Below, piece after piece: positions 43,068 through 52,657 of a stretch of DNA of 64,000 nucleotides. The stretch lies in the NCBI GenBank assembly GCA_018335855.1, contig JAGXRM010000055.1:32009-96008 (forward strand), read 5' to 3'. A program made the translations under genes and the position numbers. Positions within the stretch are counted from its first letter, which is position 1, and each line of letters opens with the position of its first letter. The stretch comes from Clostridiales bacterium (lineage in GTDB: Bacteria; Bacillota; Dethiobacteria; Dethiobacterales; Dethiobacteraceae). The notes beneath the pieces were generated by a model that worked only from the letters and a program-made list of their open reading frames with translations, was not told where the DNA came from and searched no databases.

Positions 43068-44906
43068 TCATGTTTTTCTAAAGTACGTATGCCGGAGGGC
43101 AAAGGCAAGAAAGCCGGAGGCTGAAGCAAAAGCCTGCCCGGTTGCAGCCCGGCCTCTGTGCGGATCCACAGTCTCACAGAAAAAGCCGTTGTCCATTGGT
43201 GCCCGTCCAAAGAAATTACCTTTATCCAGATTTAAAGACAGGAGGTCGTTTACAAAAGACATGGGCCAGGGGTTAACAGCATGGCGCGAAGCGGCTCCTT
43301 TTATAGGGCCACCATGGCAGTAATAAGGATTATGCAGAGAGTGTACCCAGCGCACCGTGTTTCTGTAGGCTGCCTCATTTTTCCCGCAGAAACCGTAATA
43401 GGCCAAAAGCTGCAGGCTTCCCGGCGGGTTATCGTACAACTCATAGCTGCCACCGCCATCAACCGACCAGGCAAACATAGGACCAAACGGCCCTTCCACC
43501 ACGCCATACCTGTAGACAGCCCTGCGCAAGGCGGCCGCAAGGGTTGACAAGTCTGCTCTAAACACCAAGGCTTTTTCCCGCTGCAGTCTTGACAGAAAAG
43601 CCAGGGCTCTTTGCGCCAGTGCGTTATCATAGATTAGAAAGGCATATTTCACAGGGTCGTCGGAGGGGTCAAGAAAGGTAGAATAAAGGCCTGTCTCGGT
43701 GTCGCGCATCTGTAGCAGCTTCCCTGCTACTGCCGGCAGTCCTCTTTTAATTACTTTTTCTTTCAGTATTGTAGTATCCCCGGTCTTTGCCAGGTAAGCT
43801 TTGACCGCCAATACATATGATGACAACTGGTCCAGTTCGAAGCCCGGATAAAGAAGCACCCCATTAATATAATGGGCATGCTCCCCCGCCTTTTCCAGGT
43901 GACGGCCAAACACCGCCAGCAGCACCTGCCTGGAAGTAACCTTGTCTGCCAAAAGCAAGCCCGGAAAACTCCACAGGAGGCAATCCCTGCTCCAGAAAGC
44001 CGCGCTTACATAATACCGGGGGCTGCGCGATGTAACCGGCACTAATTCATCGGAATCTATCGCCCTGCCAAGGGAAAAGAAATAATTGAAGAAAAGATTG
44101 CGGTTAGCCACTGCTTCATGCTGCGTAAGCTTCATCTTTCTTAATTCCAGCCACTCTTCTGTATCAGCAAGCAGCGTAGCAAAACCTCTCCGCCGCAGAT
44201 CCACTACAGTGGCGCCTGCCCCGCTGCCTTCAATATTTACAGCCAGGTACAGGGGTAGAGAGGCCCTCTGCCCTGGTTTTAAGTTTATCTGTTTTACTCC
44301 TTCGCCACGGCCAAACCCACTTTCCCTCGGCCGCACAAGCCATTTTAAATCAGTGTCAAGCCCCAGCGACAAGGCGGCCAGGGGCAGTCCGCTCCTGGCC
44401 TCAAGCACCAGGCTTTTAGTCCATTCATCATAAAAAATAGTATGTCCGCCGCTTATCTCGGCAGCTTTAAATATTTGATGCCTGACGGTGTCCCACTTTA
44501 CATTAAAGCCGGCCTCAAATGATACCGGCTTCTCACCGGTATTCTCAAACTCAAGGAGGTAGACTGCACCTCTATGGCCGATAGGAGCATAAATTATTCC
44601 CTTTAGCTGAATCTTCCCCACTCTGCCAAGTAACACGGGAAGCCACGAATGCCTGTAGCTCCAGGTCAGCCTCAGGTCGGCCTTCCTGCCGCCTAGTTTA
44701 AGAAAAGGTAAGATTAGCGGCTCTTTTATCCCCGCAAACTCAATCAGGCCTTTGGCGCCCATATGAAGCACATTCAGTGATCGTATGCCGCCGTCCCGGG
44801 GGTTTATGTCCGGCAGTGACATGTACTCATTTCCCGTAACAAGAAGTGGTTTATAAACCCTGGTTTCAGTTGGAACAGTTAAAATATCCTCCGGCAATTC
44901 TTCCAC
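43068..44906 (-). CDS. Six-hairpin glycosidase-like protein (glucoamylase/debranching type)
   Basis: 612 residues. The first 250 are beta-rich (LPDINPRDGGIRSLNVLHMGAKG, PIGHRGAVYLLEFENTGEKPVSF), like the N-terminal domain of six-hairpin glycosidases; the rest is helical with AAFWSRDCLLWSFPGLLLAD, an R-D carrying motif typical of the (alpha/alpha)6 barrel entrance, GFELDQLSSYVLAVKAYLAKTG and YDNPPGSLQLLAYYG. No signal peptide, so it acts in the cytosol on imported sugar, in keeping with the symporter gene next to it. The exact family (GH15, GH63, GH125 or other) cannot be set by eye. GTG 44906 has GGGA upstream. Confidence 0.75.
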   Translation of the reverse strand: MEELPEDILTVPTETRVYKPLLVTGNEYMSLPDINPRDGGIRSLNVLHMGAKGLIEFAGIKEPLILPFLKLGGRKADLRLTWSYRHSWLPVLLGRVGKIQLKGIIYAPIGHRGAVYLLEFENTGEKPVSFEAGFNVKWDTVRHQIFKAAEISGGHTIFYDEWTKSLVLEARSGLPLAALSLGLDTDLKWLVRPRESGFGRGEGVKQINLKPGQRASLPLYLAVNIEGSGAGATVVDLRRRGFATLLADTEEWLELRKMKLTQHEAVANRNLFFNYFFSLGRAIDSDELVPVTSRSPRYYVSAAFWSRDCLLWSFPGLLLADKVTSRQVLLAVFGRHLEKAGEHAHYINGVLLYPGFELDQLSSYVLAVKAYLAKTGDTTILKEKVIKRGLPAVAGKLLQMRDTETGLYSTFLDPSDDPVKYAFLIYDNALAQRALAFLSRLQREKALVFRADLSTLAAALRRAVYRYGVVEGPFGPMFAWSVDGGGSYELYDNPPGSLQLLAYYGFCGKNEAAYRNTVRWVHSLHNPYYCHGGPIKGAASRHAVNPWPMSFVNDLLSLNLDKGNFFGRAPMDNGFFCETVDPHRGRAATGQAFASASGFLAFALRHTYFRKT

Positions 44907-45008
44907 TCCCGGTCTTTACATGATCTATCCCTGTTGCAAGAATTTTCGCTGTTTATTGCCATTTACCTGCAACTACAAGAAAAATGCTTAATAAATTGAT
45001 TGACACAA

Positions 45009-45047
45009 AAATAAGGTTCGCAAACTTGAGTTGTGCGAACCTTATTT
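45009..45047 (-). terminator. Terminator of the DUF1858 gene
   Basis: AAATAAGGTTCGCA arms with an 11-base loop, followed by T-rich sequence on the minus strand. Confidence 0.8.
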
Positions 45048-45064
45048 CAAATATTACTGTTTGT

Positions 45065-45262
45065 TTAGCCTGCTGCTTCATTGAGACGCCGCAGTAAATC
45101 GTCGGGCTCCTGCCCGTGCTTCAGTGCCGCCTGATGAACCGACTCACCGCTTGCAGACGGGCATCCCAGACAGTGAATGCCAAGCGACATAAAAACCCTG
45201 GCTGTATCGGGATATTCCTGCAGCACCTGAGCGATAGTCATATCTTGCGTAATTTTAGCCAT
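45065..45262 (-). CDS. DUF1858 small redox/metal protein
   Basis: 65 residues of DUF1858: MTIAQVLQEYPDTARVFMSLGIHCLGCPSASGESVHQAALKHG. The core has two Cys (CLGC) at the family position, where they form a redox disulfide or metal site. Proteins of this type are linked to hybrid-cluster proteins and iron-sulfur metabolism. The gene stands alone: no ribosome-site anomaly, terminator at 45009. Confidence 0.9.
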   Translation of the reverse strand: MAKITQDMTIAQVLQEYPDTARVFMSLGIHCLGCPSASGESVHQAALKHGQEPDDLLRRLNEAAG

Positions 45263-45426
45263 TTTTCAGTGCTCCTTCATCATTATTCTAAAACTGACGT
45301 ATTACCTTAGTAATCTGGAGAACGACACATCTTTATACAAGGCGGTTAACGGCGTAAACGGTAAAAAATTCAAATTACTTTATTTAGTATCGTTTTAAGT
45401 ACGACTACGGGAAAGTAAATCTCCGG

Positions 45427-46446
45427 TTATAAAGAGTATTTTTTCTTCAGGCGGGCAGAAATGCTGCGAAGCATGGCATAGGCTTTTTCTACCGCTTCTT
45501 CACTGCGTGGCCCCACCAGGTTACAGGTGGCTGGGGAGACCCTGGCGTTTTGCACAATAGTTTCTTTATCGACACCCTTGGCAACCAGGTAGTCCCAAAG
45601 TCCCTCCAGCCGGTTAATAATGCTGTCTTCAGTTTCCTCTTCCAGGATTTCTATCTGTGTCGGCACGATACCCCACTCCAGAATTTTACCGTCAGCAATA
45701 AAGCGGCGCAGGCTTTCGTAGCGTACTATTACCTCTCCACGGCGGTAGGCATCGAAGGACAACACATCTATATCCGCATTAAGCAGAAAATCCCAATCAG
45801 GGTTGCCGCAAAGATGTATACCTTTTAGGCCGTCCACGCCCTGCAGAAGTCCGGCCAAGTCCTTTTTTGCCATATCGCCGGTGTAACCCGACATGCTGTT
45901 AAAGATAAATTCCAGACCAGGCTCATCAAAAAAAACAACCGGATTTGGGTTATACTTTCGCAGAAGCCTATACTGGTTATTCAGTTTTTCACGGGTAAAC
46001 TCAAAAAGGAGCAGGCGTGCATCGTCATTAAAAATCATGGGTTTAAGGTTCTCGTCAGAGGTGCGCAGGCCAAAAGATACAGGGCCGATGACCTGCCCCT
46101 TAATAGCAGTATACGCGCTCAGGTCTCGCTGCAGGAAACGGTGAAAGACCTGGGCGTACTTATCCGATAAATTAAAGGTTTCCGGGTCTTCACTTTTTTC
46201 CAGGTAGCCAGGAAGCTCTTCATAAAAAAGCCCTGTGTTGAATGAAACTCTTTGCTCCTCTTCATCGATAATGATACCGGGGAAATGTTCAGAAAACTGC
46301 ACATACATATCCTCGTAGTAAGACACGTGCGGCAGCTGCGGCCAAAAGGGAATATCAAGCGATAAGGCCATATCAAGAGCTTTATCGATGTCCCTGTGGG
46401 GGAGTATGCCCATGGCCGATGTTTTGCAGCCTCCGAATATGTTCAT
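45427..46446 (-). CDS. MetE/UroD-fold methyltransferase-like protein
   Basis: 339 residues. The TIM-barrel core resembles cobalamin-independent methionine synthase C-terminal and MtaA-type enzymes: AMGILPHRDIDKALDMALSLDIPFWPQLP, IKGQVIGPVSFGLRT, NPVVFFDEPGL (Asp-Glu-Pro), KGIHLCGNPDW (His-x-Cys zinc site) and LEWGIVPTQIEILEEE, then ARVSPATCNLVGP with a second Cys. His, Cys and Cys thus suit zinc binding. It may transfer methyl groups to a thiol or corrinoid protein; no corrinoid partner is adjacent. ATG 46446 follows AAGGGAG; the upstream ATG at 46464 has none. This is a stand-alone gene. Confidence 0.82.
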   Translation of the reverse strand: MNIFGGCKTSAMGILPHRDIDKALDMALSLDIPFWPQLPHVSYYEDMYVQFSEHFPGIIIDEEEQRVSFNTGLFYEELPGYLEKSEDPETFNLSDKYAQVFHRFLQRDLSAYTAIKGQVIGPVSFGLRTSDENLKPMIFNDDARLLLFEFTREKLNNQYRLLRKYNPNPVVFFDEPGLEFIFNSMSGYTGDMAKKDLAGLLQGVDGLKGIHLCGNPDWDFLLNADIDVLSFDAYRRGEVIVRYESLRRFIADGKILEWGIVPTQIEILEEETEDSIINRLEGLWDYLVAKGVDKETIVQNARVSPATCNLVGPRSEEAVEKAYAMLRSISARLKKKYSL

Positions 46447-46657
46447 ATATTCTGCTCCCTTCATTTCACTGTTTATAAGTACTATAACAATATATTACTA
46501 TTAGCGCTGTGTTATTGGTCACAGAAACAAAAAACAGGAAGGGGCGCACTGTGTCTTGCTGCGCCCCCAATGAAAGTCTATGCTTAATTATTTTAAACAG
46601 ACAAAAATGTGGCTATTGCAAGATTAACAAAAAGAACAGCATCTTTTTTTATCAGTG

Positions 46658-47311
46658 TTAATTTTGCGGAGATGAATCAAATACAGGGTTTTTGAGTTGA
46701 TCCTCAGCGTTAGCCATTAAAAATTGAGTTGTTGCGATTAGTCCGGGATCATTTGAACCAAGCTCCAACACTTCTTCAAATCTTTTTATGGCGTCAGCAG
46801 GCTTGTTGAGTCCGTAGAAGAGGAAAACCCCGTAGTTGAAATGTGCCTTGACGTGTTTAGGGTCAATGGCTATGGCCTCTTCAAATTCCGCTGCCGCCAG
46901 TTCATGGTTTCCTGACCAAAAAGCTGAAACTGCCATGTCAACCCGGACATCGACTTTTTCTGGTTTAGCCTCAAGTACTTTACCGTATGGTTCAATGGCC
47001 ATGGCAAAACTTTCACTGGCTTTGTCATCTTTTTTGGCTTCTGAATAGGCAACCCCAAGATCAAAGTAGCTGTCACCCAACGCTGTGAGGAAATATTCAT
47101 TGTTGGGATCTTTCTCCAGGCTATCCTTTAGCTGGCCGATTTTGTACTCCAGTTCAGCTATTTCGTTACGGCCCGGTGATGAAGCAAATGAGCGGAAGCC
47201 GAAGTAGCCGAGCACAGATGTGAGCACCAGGCCGCTCCCGGCTATGAAGATGACAATATAAACAAATAAATGATTTTTTCTTAATCTTCGCTTAGCTTTT
47301 TTCTTGGCCAC
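46658..47311 (-). CDS. Membrane-anchored TPR protein
   Basis: 217 residues. A positively charged N-terminus (KKKAKRRLRKNH) precedes one transmembrane helix (LFVYIVIFIAGSGLVLTSVLGYFGF), then three to four tetratricopeptide repeats (EYFLTALGDSYFDLGVAYSEAKKDDKA, VDVRVDMAVSAFWSGNHELAAAEFEEAIAIDPKHVKAHFNYGVFLFYG). TPRs bind partner proteins; the domain would face outward. No specific role visible. Its last part has a C-terminal VFDSSPQN tail without repeat. Confidence 0.88.
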   Translation of the reverse strand: MAKKKAKRRLRKNHLFVYIVIFIAGSGLVLTSVLGYFGFRSFASSPGRNEIAELEYKIGQLKDSLEKDPNNEYFLTALGDSYFDLGVAYSEAKKDDKASESFAMAIEPYGKVLEAKPEKVDVRVDMAVSAFWSGNHELAAAEFEEAIAIDPKHVKAHFNYGVFLFYGLNKPADAIKRFEEVLELGSNDPGLIATTQFLMANAEDQLKNPVFDSSPQN

Positions 47312-47498
47312 TAAGGACCCCTCCCCAATATAAATAAATATTTAACATGCTCACTACCAAGTTTAACACAATAACGTTAAGAAAGTTTGAACTTTTTGTG
47401 AATATTTTATTGGTTTATATTAGTACTGCACCCCCGTGGATATCATTACATAACCCAAGTTTGCGTATATTTAAAGAAATGATGAACGGGGGGTTGCC

Positions 47499-47765
47499 AT
47501 GCTAAAGGATAACACGGTGCTAATCATGGCCGCATTGCGCCTGTTTTCAGGATTGGTAGAGGTATGTGCAGCTGTGCTTATTTTTCATCTGAACCGTGTG
47601 GACACTGCCCTGCGCATTAACGGTGTATTGGCAGTGATAGGCCCAACAGTATTGCTGACCGGGATTGTGGTGGGGATTGCAGGACTGTCGGGCCGCATTC
47701 CCCTGCTTCGTTTACTGCTTGTCTACTTCGGCGCTTTTCTTATTTTTTGGGGTACAAGGCGCTAA
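47499..47765 (+). CDS. YqhV-like membrane protein (DUF2619)
   Basis: 88 residues with three hydrophobic segments (MAALRLFSGLVEVCAAVLIFHLN, GVLAVIGPTVLLTGIVVGIAG, LLRLLLVYFGAFLIFWG) and the motif VDTALRINGVLAVIGP of DUF2619/YqhV, a Bacillota family often next to spore-stage III genes. Here it stands alone, converging on the CoA-disulfide-reductase-like gene with a 26-base overlap of coding ends. Function unknown. ATG 47499 follows GGGGGG. Confidence 0.85.
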   Translation: MLKDNTVLIMAALRLFSGLVEVCAAVLIFHLNRVDTALRINGVLAVIGPTVLLTGIVVGIAGLSGRIPLLRLLLVYFGAFLIFWGTRR

Positions 47766-49122
47766 CTCTTTGCTCCCACTCGGACTGGGCCACATTGGCA
47801 GCTACAACCACAGCTTCCCAGACCCCTTTATATGGTGGGGCGTAGCACATGTCTACCTCGCCCAACTGTTGAAGTGTCATCCGGGCGCTAATGGCAGTTG
47901 CCAGGATGTCAATACGGTGGGCGACACCCTCATAGCCGGCAATCTGTGCGCCAAGAATAATTGAAGAGTTACTGTCATAGACAAGCTTGGTAACCAAGCG
48001 GCGCGGGTTGGGGTAGTAGACGGCATGATCCAGTGTTTTCACCGCAGTAGCCTGGACATTCAGTCCTTCGCGGGCAGCATCCTGCTCAGTAAGCCCGGTT
48101 ACGGCCACAGCAATGTCAAATACTTTAACGACCGCAGTACCCAGTGCACCGGCAAACTCACCGGACTGGCCTGAAACAGCCTCACCGGCCAGCCTGCCCT
48201 GGCGGTTGGCTGTGGTGCCCAGCGGAATATAAACATTACGCTCAAGGATGCGGTGATAAGTTTCTGCGCAATCGCCGGCTGCATAGACATCGTCTGCATT
48301 GGTGCGCATCTGCCTGTCAACTGCTACTGCGTTCTTAAAGCCAAGGCTGATACCGGCTTTTTGTGCCAGTTCGCTGTTGGGGCGCACACCGATGCATAGC
48401 ACTGCCAGATCACAGGGATAACGTCCTTTATCGGTAACAATGGCCTGCAACCGGGAGTCGCCTTCGCAGGCTTCCAGTGTCTCACCGCAGTGCACAGCAA
48501 CCTGATTGGCAACCAATTCATCGGCCACAGCCCGTGAAAATTGGGGATCACAGTTGACAAGGCACCTGTCCGCCCTCTCCACGAGAATTACTTCTTTATC
48601 CATCATGCGCAAATTTTCTGCCACCTCAAGACCGATATAGCCTCCCCCGATCACGGCCACCCGTTTGACACCGGGGTCCCGGAGCTTTTGTTTCAGGATA
48701 AGCCCGTCGTCAAGTGTGCGCAGGGAATATACACCCGGCAGGCCCATGCCCGGAAGCTCAGGTACGATCGGTCGTGCTCCGGCGGCATAGACAAGCTTTC
48801 CATAGCTCTGTGTAAAAATCTCTCCCGTGGCAAGATTTTTAACTTCCACTCTTTTGGCCGAAGTATCGATAGACAGGACCTCGTGTCCCACCAGCACTTT
48901 TATCCCCATCTTTTTATCGTAATAATCCGGGGTACGGATTACCATTTTATTGTGGTCAGTTATAACATCAGAAAGATAATAGGGCATACCGCAGGCCCCG
49001 TAGGAAACAAAATTGCTCTTTTCATAGACAATAACAGGCAAATCAGGTTGAAGCCGGCGTGTTTTGGACGCCGCACTCATACCGGCGGCAACGCCCCCGA
49101 TAACGATAAGTGGTTTTTGCAT
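47740..49122 (-). CDS. CoA-disulfide reductase / NADH oxidase-like flavoprotein
   Basis: 460 residues. FAD motif IVIGGVAAGMSAASKTRR at the N-terminus; the active-site SYGACGMPYYL contains the single redox Cys of this group (C43-type); VAVIGGGYIGLEVAENLRMM binds NAD(P)H; NADDVYAAGDCAETYHR is the second FAD motif, and the dimerisation domain ends ARMTLQQLGEVDMCYAPPY. Enzymes like this reduce CoA disulfides, polysulfide or oxygen with NAD(P)H. No rhodanese domain follows, unlike CoADR-Rhd fusions. ATG 49122 is chosen for AAGGAG 9 bases upstream; GTG 49134 lies inside that site. Confidence 0.92.
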   Translation of the reverse strand: MQKPLIVIGGVAAGMSAASKTRRLQPDLPVIVYEKSNFVSYGACGMPYYLSDVITDHNKMVIRTPDYYDKKMGIKVLVGHEVLSIDTSAKRVEVKNLATGEIFTQSYGKLVYAAGARPIVPELPGMGLPGVYSLRTLDDGLILKQKLRDPGVKRVAVIGGGYIGLEVAENLRMMDKEVILVERADRCLVNCDPQFSRAVADELVANQVAVHCGETLEACEGDSRLQAIVTDKGRYPCDLAVLCIGVRPNSELAQKAGISLGFKNAVAVDRQMRTNADDVYAAGDCAETYHRILERNVYIPLGTTANRQGRLAGEAVSGQSGEFAGALGTAVVKVFDIAVAVTGLTEQDAAREGLNVQATAVKTLDHAVYYPNPRRLVTKLVYDSNSSIILGAQIAGYEGVAHRIDILATAISARMTLQQLGEVDMCYAPPYKGVWEAVVVAANVAQSEWEQRVSALYPKK

Positions 49123-49239
49123 CTTTCTCTCCACTCCTTTTTGTTATCCCTGCTGTGGCACAAACGGCTCCTGCCGTTTACCAGGGGATATTTTTCCGTT
49201 TTTTGGGCTACTATAATTGCAGATTAGTGACTGCAGGTG

Positions 49240-50217
49240 ATGCTATTGGCGATTTACCAATTACCGCTGCGTGAGCTACAGGGACTTGAGGAATTAAAAC
49301 AGGTTGAGATACGGCTGCGCGAAGTCTGCCACGGTGAAGATAAGTGGACGCTTCTTTTTTCCTCGGTGCTGCAGGGCGGAAAGCGTTTGAGGCCGGCTCT
49401 TGTTGTGTTGTGCGGCTCGTTTTTGCCTGCCCCACGCTCCGAGCTGGTCGATGTGGCTGCGGCGGCAGAGTTGATTCACGCGGCCTCACTGGTACACGAT
49501 GACATCATTGACCACGCTGACAGCAGGCGTGGCCAACCCACTATTTCCAAACGCTGGGGAGAGCAGCGGGCAGTACTCTATGGTGATTTCCTCTTCGCCC
49601 AGGCGTTTACATTGCTGACCAACCACGGCCACACCGGGATACTCGGCAATATGACAAGGGCCATAAGCCTGATGTGCCAGGGGGAGATAGAACAATTTAA
49701 TCTGCGCTATGACTGCCGCCTGTCAGAAACTGATTATATGTCTTATATACATAGAAAAACAGCTTTTTTTCTTTCAGCCTGCTGCCTGTCCGGGGCGGAG
49801 GTATGCGGCCTTTCATCACTACAGCAGAAGTCCCTGGCCGCTTTTGGTCTTCAGCTTGGGTACGCATTTCAGCTAACTGACGATATTCTGGACTTTCGGG
49901 GCAATACCAGCGATACAGGTAAGCCGGTACTCCATGACCTGGCGGAGGGGTATCTTACCTTGCCCGTGATCCGGCTGCTTCGCAATAATCACCACGGCCC
50001 CACCGTCAGGCAGATAATCGAATCACGTAATTTTACAGCGGATAATCTGGCCTACATCAAAATGGCGCTTGAGTCTACCGGCATTCTCAGGGAAGTTGAC
50101 CAAAAAGCAAGAATGATAATTCAAAGGGCAAAGCAAAACCTGGCCAGGCTGCCCAACAAGCCGCCTCGAGCCACACTCACCAGTCTTGCCAACCATATCC
50201 TGCAAAGAACCTGTTAA
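49240..50217 (+). CDS. Polyprenyl diphosphate synthase, long-chain
   Basis: 325 residues. The first Asp-rich motif is SLVHDDIIDHADSRRGQPT with D-D-x-x-D, and the second is LTDDILDFRG; GGKRLRPALVVL and KTAFFLSACC are the other family blocks. Long-chain synthases of this type make C30-C40 isoprenoid chains for quinones, in Bacillota often the larger subunit of a heterodimer with a small helical partner. No partner gene is next door; instead a DUF2600 terpene synthase lies convergent 2 bases after its stop. ATG 49240 or GTG 49237 starts it (AGGTG directly upstream). Confidence 0.9.
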   Translation: MLLAIYQLPLRELQGLEELKQVEIRLREVCHGEDKWTLLFSSVLQGGKRLRPALVVLCGSFLPAPRSELVDVAAAAELIHAASLVHDDIIDHADSRRGQPTISKRWGEQRAVLYGDFLFAQAFTLLTNHGHTGILGNMTRAISLMCQGEIEQFNLRYDCRLSETDYMSYIHRKTAFFLSACCLSGAEVCGLSSLQQKSLAAFGLQLGYAFQLTDDILDFRGNTSDTGKPVLHDLAEGYLTLPVIRLLRNNHHGPTVRQIIESRNFTADNLAYIKMALESTGILREVDQKARMIIQRAKQNLARLPNKPPRATLTSLANHILQRTC

Positions 50218-50219
50218 AA

Positions 50220-51296
50220 TCACAGGGTGCCTTTTTTTCTTAAATTCAGGCACACACGATGCAGCCAGACAGCCTCTTTCCCGTCGTGGCGCAGCAGACG
50301 CTGTGCTATTTTTTTGCGTCCACCGCTATACGCTTTGGGGTCTGAAAGATACATCGCCAGCAGTCCTTTTATTACTGTACGGTGGAAAGCCGGCCGTGAG
50401 AGACTGTTTGCACGCCGCAAAGACTCATTAAGAAAACGCATAAGCCCTTCCTCCATCGCTGACTGCGTACGGTAATAGGCGGCAAAGTTAAGGTCCCCGT
50501 GCTCATTGTCTTCGTCAAGGTCAATAAAGTAGTCGAGCATAATGTGCAGCCCGCACAACCAGGGGAAATAACAATCCAGCAAAGCTTCAACTTCCCCGGC
50601 TTCGACTGCAGGCTGGTGTGCGCAAAGAGCAACCAGGGCAAAGATGCCAAGCGTCGAGCCGCAGGCGGCGGCAAATTCCCACCACTCTATCTCGCCTGTC
50701 AGTTCGCCATGGCTGTCAAACCAGCTTTTCAGTCTCTCTTCACGCAGTGACAGGTGAAGATGTTTATAAACCTGTAAATCACTGTAGAGGGAGGCCAGTC
50801 GCAGTGTCTCTGCAACTATAGAGCCGTAGCCGGGCAGACAGCCCAGGGAGCGGTGGCATGTATTTACCAGGTCATCGAGGTAGCCGCCGTCATTGTCATG
50901 CGGATAATTTTTATACCATGGGAGAATCGGCAAAGCAGGATCCACAGCAGCTTCCATTGCACCATGCAGGGCGACAAATCCGGCTTCCCCGCTTCCCTCT
51001 ATGCGGTCGCAAAGATTGTCAAGATAATCACTTATTGTTTGCAGCGCCACAATAAAGGGTAAAAGAACAGTGGTTTTTCCGCCGCTGTAGAGGGCGTAGA
51101 TACTCCCCCCCTGGCAGTGGAATCTCTTGTACGCAATACTGGCCTTCGCCTGTTTTGAAAGTTCAGCGTCCGGTATATCGCAAGCGCGGCTGCGCCAGCA
51201 ATCCAGCTCATGTTCTACCTCGGGGAAAACTTTAAAAATATAAGGAAAAAGTAACAACCTGTCCCTTACCCTTACAAGTGAAAACTGCACAGTCAA
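50220..51296 (-). CDS. YtpB-like DUF2600 terpene synthase
   Basis: 358 residues of DUF2600, the family of YtpB (tetraprenyl-beta-curcumene synthase), which turns long linear prenyl diphosphates into cyclic terpenes in Bacillus. Visible: FPEVEHELDCWRSRACDIPD, FHCQGGSIYAL, LQTISDYLDNLCDR (D-x-x-D metal motif), and LHIMLDYFIDLDEDNEHGDLNF with a second acidic cluster. It is convergent with the polyprenyl synthase gene. That supports a short pathway: polyprenyl chain made by 49240, cyclised here (inference). Start TTG 51296 or GTG 51290. Confidence 0.88.
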   Translation of the reverse strand: MTVQFSLVRVRDRLLLFPYIFKVFPEVEHELDCWRSRACDIPDAELSKQAKASIAYKRFHCQGGSIYALYSGGKTTVLLPFIVALQTISDYLDNLCDRIEGSGEAGFVALHGAMEAAVDPALPILPWYKNYPHDNDGGYLDDLVNTCHRSLGCLPGYGSIVAETLRLASLYSDLQVYKHLHLSLREERLKSWFDSHGELTGEIEWWEFAAACGSTLGIFALVALCAHQPAVEAGEVEALLDCYFPWLCGLHIMLDYFIDLDEDNEHGDLNFAAYYRTQSAMEEGLMRFLNESLRRANSLSRPAFHRTVIKGLLAMYLSDPKAYSGGRKKIAQRLLRHDGKEAVWLHRVCLNLRKKGTL

Positions 51297-51411
51297 CCCT
51301 CGCTTGAAGCTCAGTGCTCAAATTTTATCTGCGCACAGCAATTGAATTTATTTCAACAAACAGTTATTATTTATTAAACAGACAAATACAGCTTAAGGGG
51401 ATGGTATTCAA

Positions 51412-52635
51412 ATGCTTGGTATCGTGGCCGCACTGATTGCAATTAATATTTTATCATATTATGGCCGCAAACTGTATCTTTCCGTACTGGCAGGCATAAT
51501 ATTAGTCGCATTATTTAACCGTTTCCCACTAGATGAAGTTTTTTTTCTTTTTTACCGCTCTGTGTCAAGCAGTACTTCGGTTAACCTGGCACTGATAATT
51601 ATCGGCTTGACCGCTTTCGGTGAACTCTTTAAGGAAACCGGAAATTTGCGCATCATGGTTGACAAGTTGGCTATAGTACTGAGCGACAGGCGCCATCAGG
51701 TGGTCGTACTGCCGGCATTGGTGGGGTTGATGGCTTTCCCCGGAGGAGCAGTTTTTTCAGCGCCCCTGGTGGAGGAAGCAGGTACGGGCCTGGAACTGGA
51801 CGGTGTTAAATTGACAGTTGCCAACATTATGTTCCGACATATGTTCTACCTGATTTTCCCGTTTTATTCCGGTTTAATAATTTTATCCGGTCTGTCAAAC
51901 ACCAATGTCATGTTTTTTGTACGTATCAACGTTTTAACACTGATTCCTTTCTTTATTTTAATCTATTTCTATACTTTTAGAAACGTTAAACATAATGGTA
52001 AAATCAAGGCCGACTTCTCCCAGGTGCCTTCGTTGCTGCTGAGCATGTCGCCATTGCTGATTATCCTCGTCCTGGCACTGGGCTTTAATATCTACTTTCC
52101 ACTGGCAATTCTGGCCGGAATTGTGCTTGCTATGTTTAACTACCTGCCAAAGCAGTCAAAATTGTCAGAAACGCTTAAAACGAGGGTTGTCCAACTTATG
52201 CATGGTATCAACTGGTCAATGGCTCTTTCCGTCATTTTTATACTGGTACTGAAGGACTTTATGGAGAGGTCAGGCGCCATCGATATAATTATAGAATTCA
52301 TGGTTAAAAATGGTGTTCCCCTTATTATACTGGCAATCATCCTGCCGTTCCTAACCGGATTAATCACAGGCAGCCAGACAGCAGCGCTTGGTATGTCGGC
52401 GCCTGTTTTTCTGGCAGGAATCACCGACCCGATTTTACAAAGAAATTTTCTGGGTTTGGTCTTTGTTACATCCCTGGCAGGATACATGGGTTCACCACTT
52501 CACCTGTGTACAGTTTTAACGGCGGAACACTTTAAAGTTTCTCTGCAGCAGGTGATGAGGAAGATCAACCTGCTGGGATTGTGTCTTGCCGGACTGGGTG
52601 TTGCTACCTTCTTTATATCGATAAAATTATTTTAA
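51412..52635 (+). CDS. DUF401 membrane protein, permease-like
   Basis: 407 residues, about ten hydrophobic helices with paired re-entrant-like segments. The family (TIGR00529/DUF401) belongs near the ion-transporter superfamily: FLFYRSVSSSTSVNLALIIIGLTAFGELFKETG, PALVGLMAFPGGAVFSAPLVEEAG, and the second half FLTGLITGSQTAALGMSAPVFL repeats that design. It probably moves an anion or organic acid; no substrate evidence. ATG 51412 has GGGGATG upstream. A small ORF follows 22 bases downstream, then a terminator. Confidence 0.85.
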   Translation: MLGIVAALIAINILSYYGRKLYLSVLAGIILVALFNRFPLDEVFFLFYRSVSSSTSVNLALIIIGLTAFGELFKETGNLRIMVDKLAIVLSDRRHQVVVLPALVGLMAFPGGAVFSAPLVEEAGTGLELDGVKLTVANIMFRHMFYLIFPFYSGLIILSGLSNTNVMFFVRINVLTLIPFFILIYFYTFRNVKHNGKIKADFSQVPSLLLSMSPLLIILVLALGFNIYFPLAILAGIVLAMFNYLPKQSKLSETLKTRVVQLMHGINWSMALSVIFILVLKDFMERSGAIDIIIEFMVKNGVPLIILAIILPFLTGLITGSQTAALGMSAPVFLAGITDPILQRNFLGLVFVTSLAGYMGSPLHLCTVLTAEHFKVSLQQVMRKINLLGLCLAGLGVATFFISIKLF

Positions 52636-52657
52636 TTGGCACTGCAGGAGACGACAT

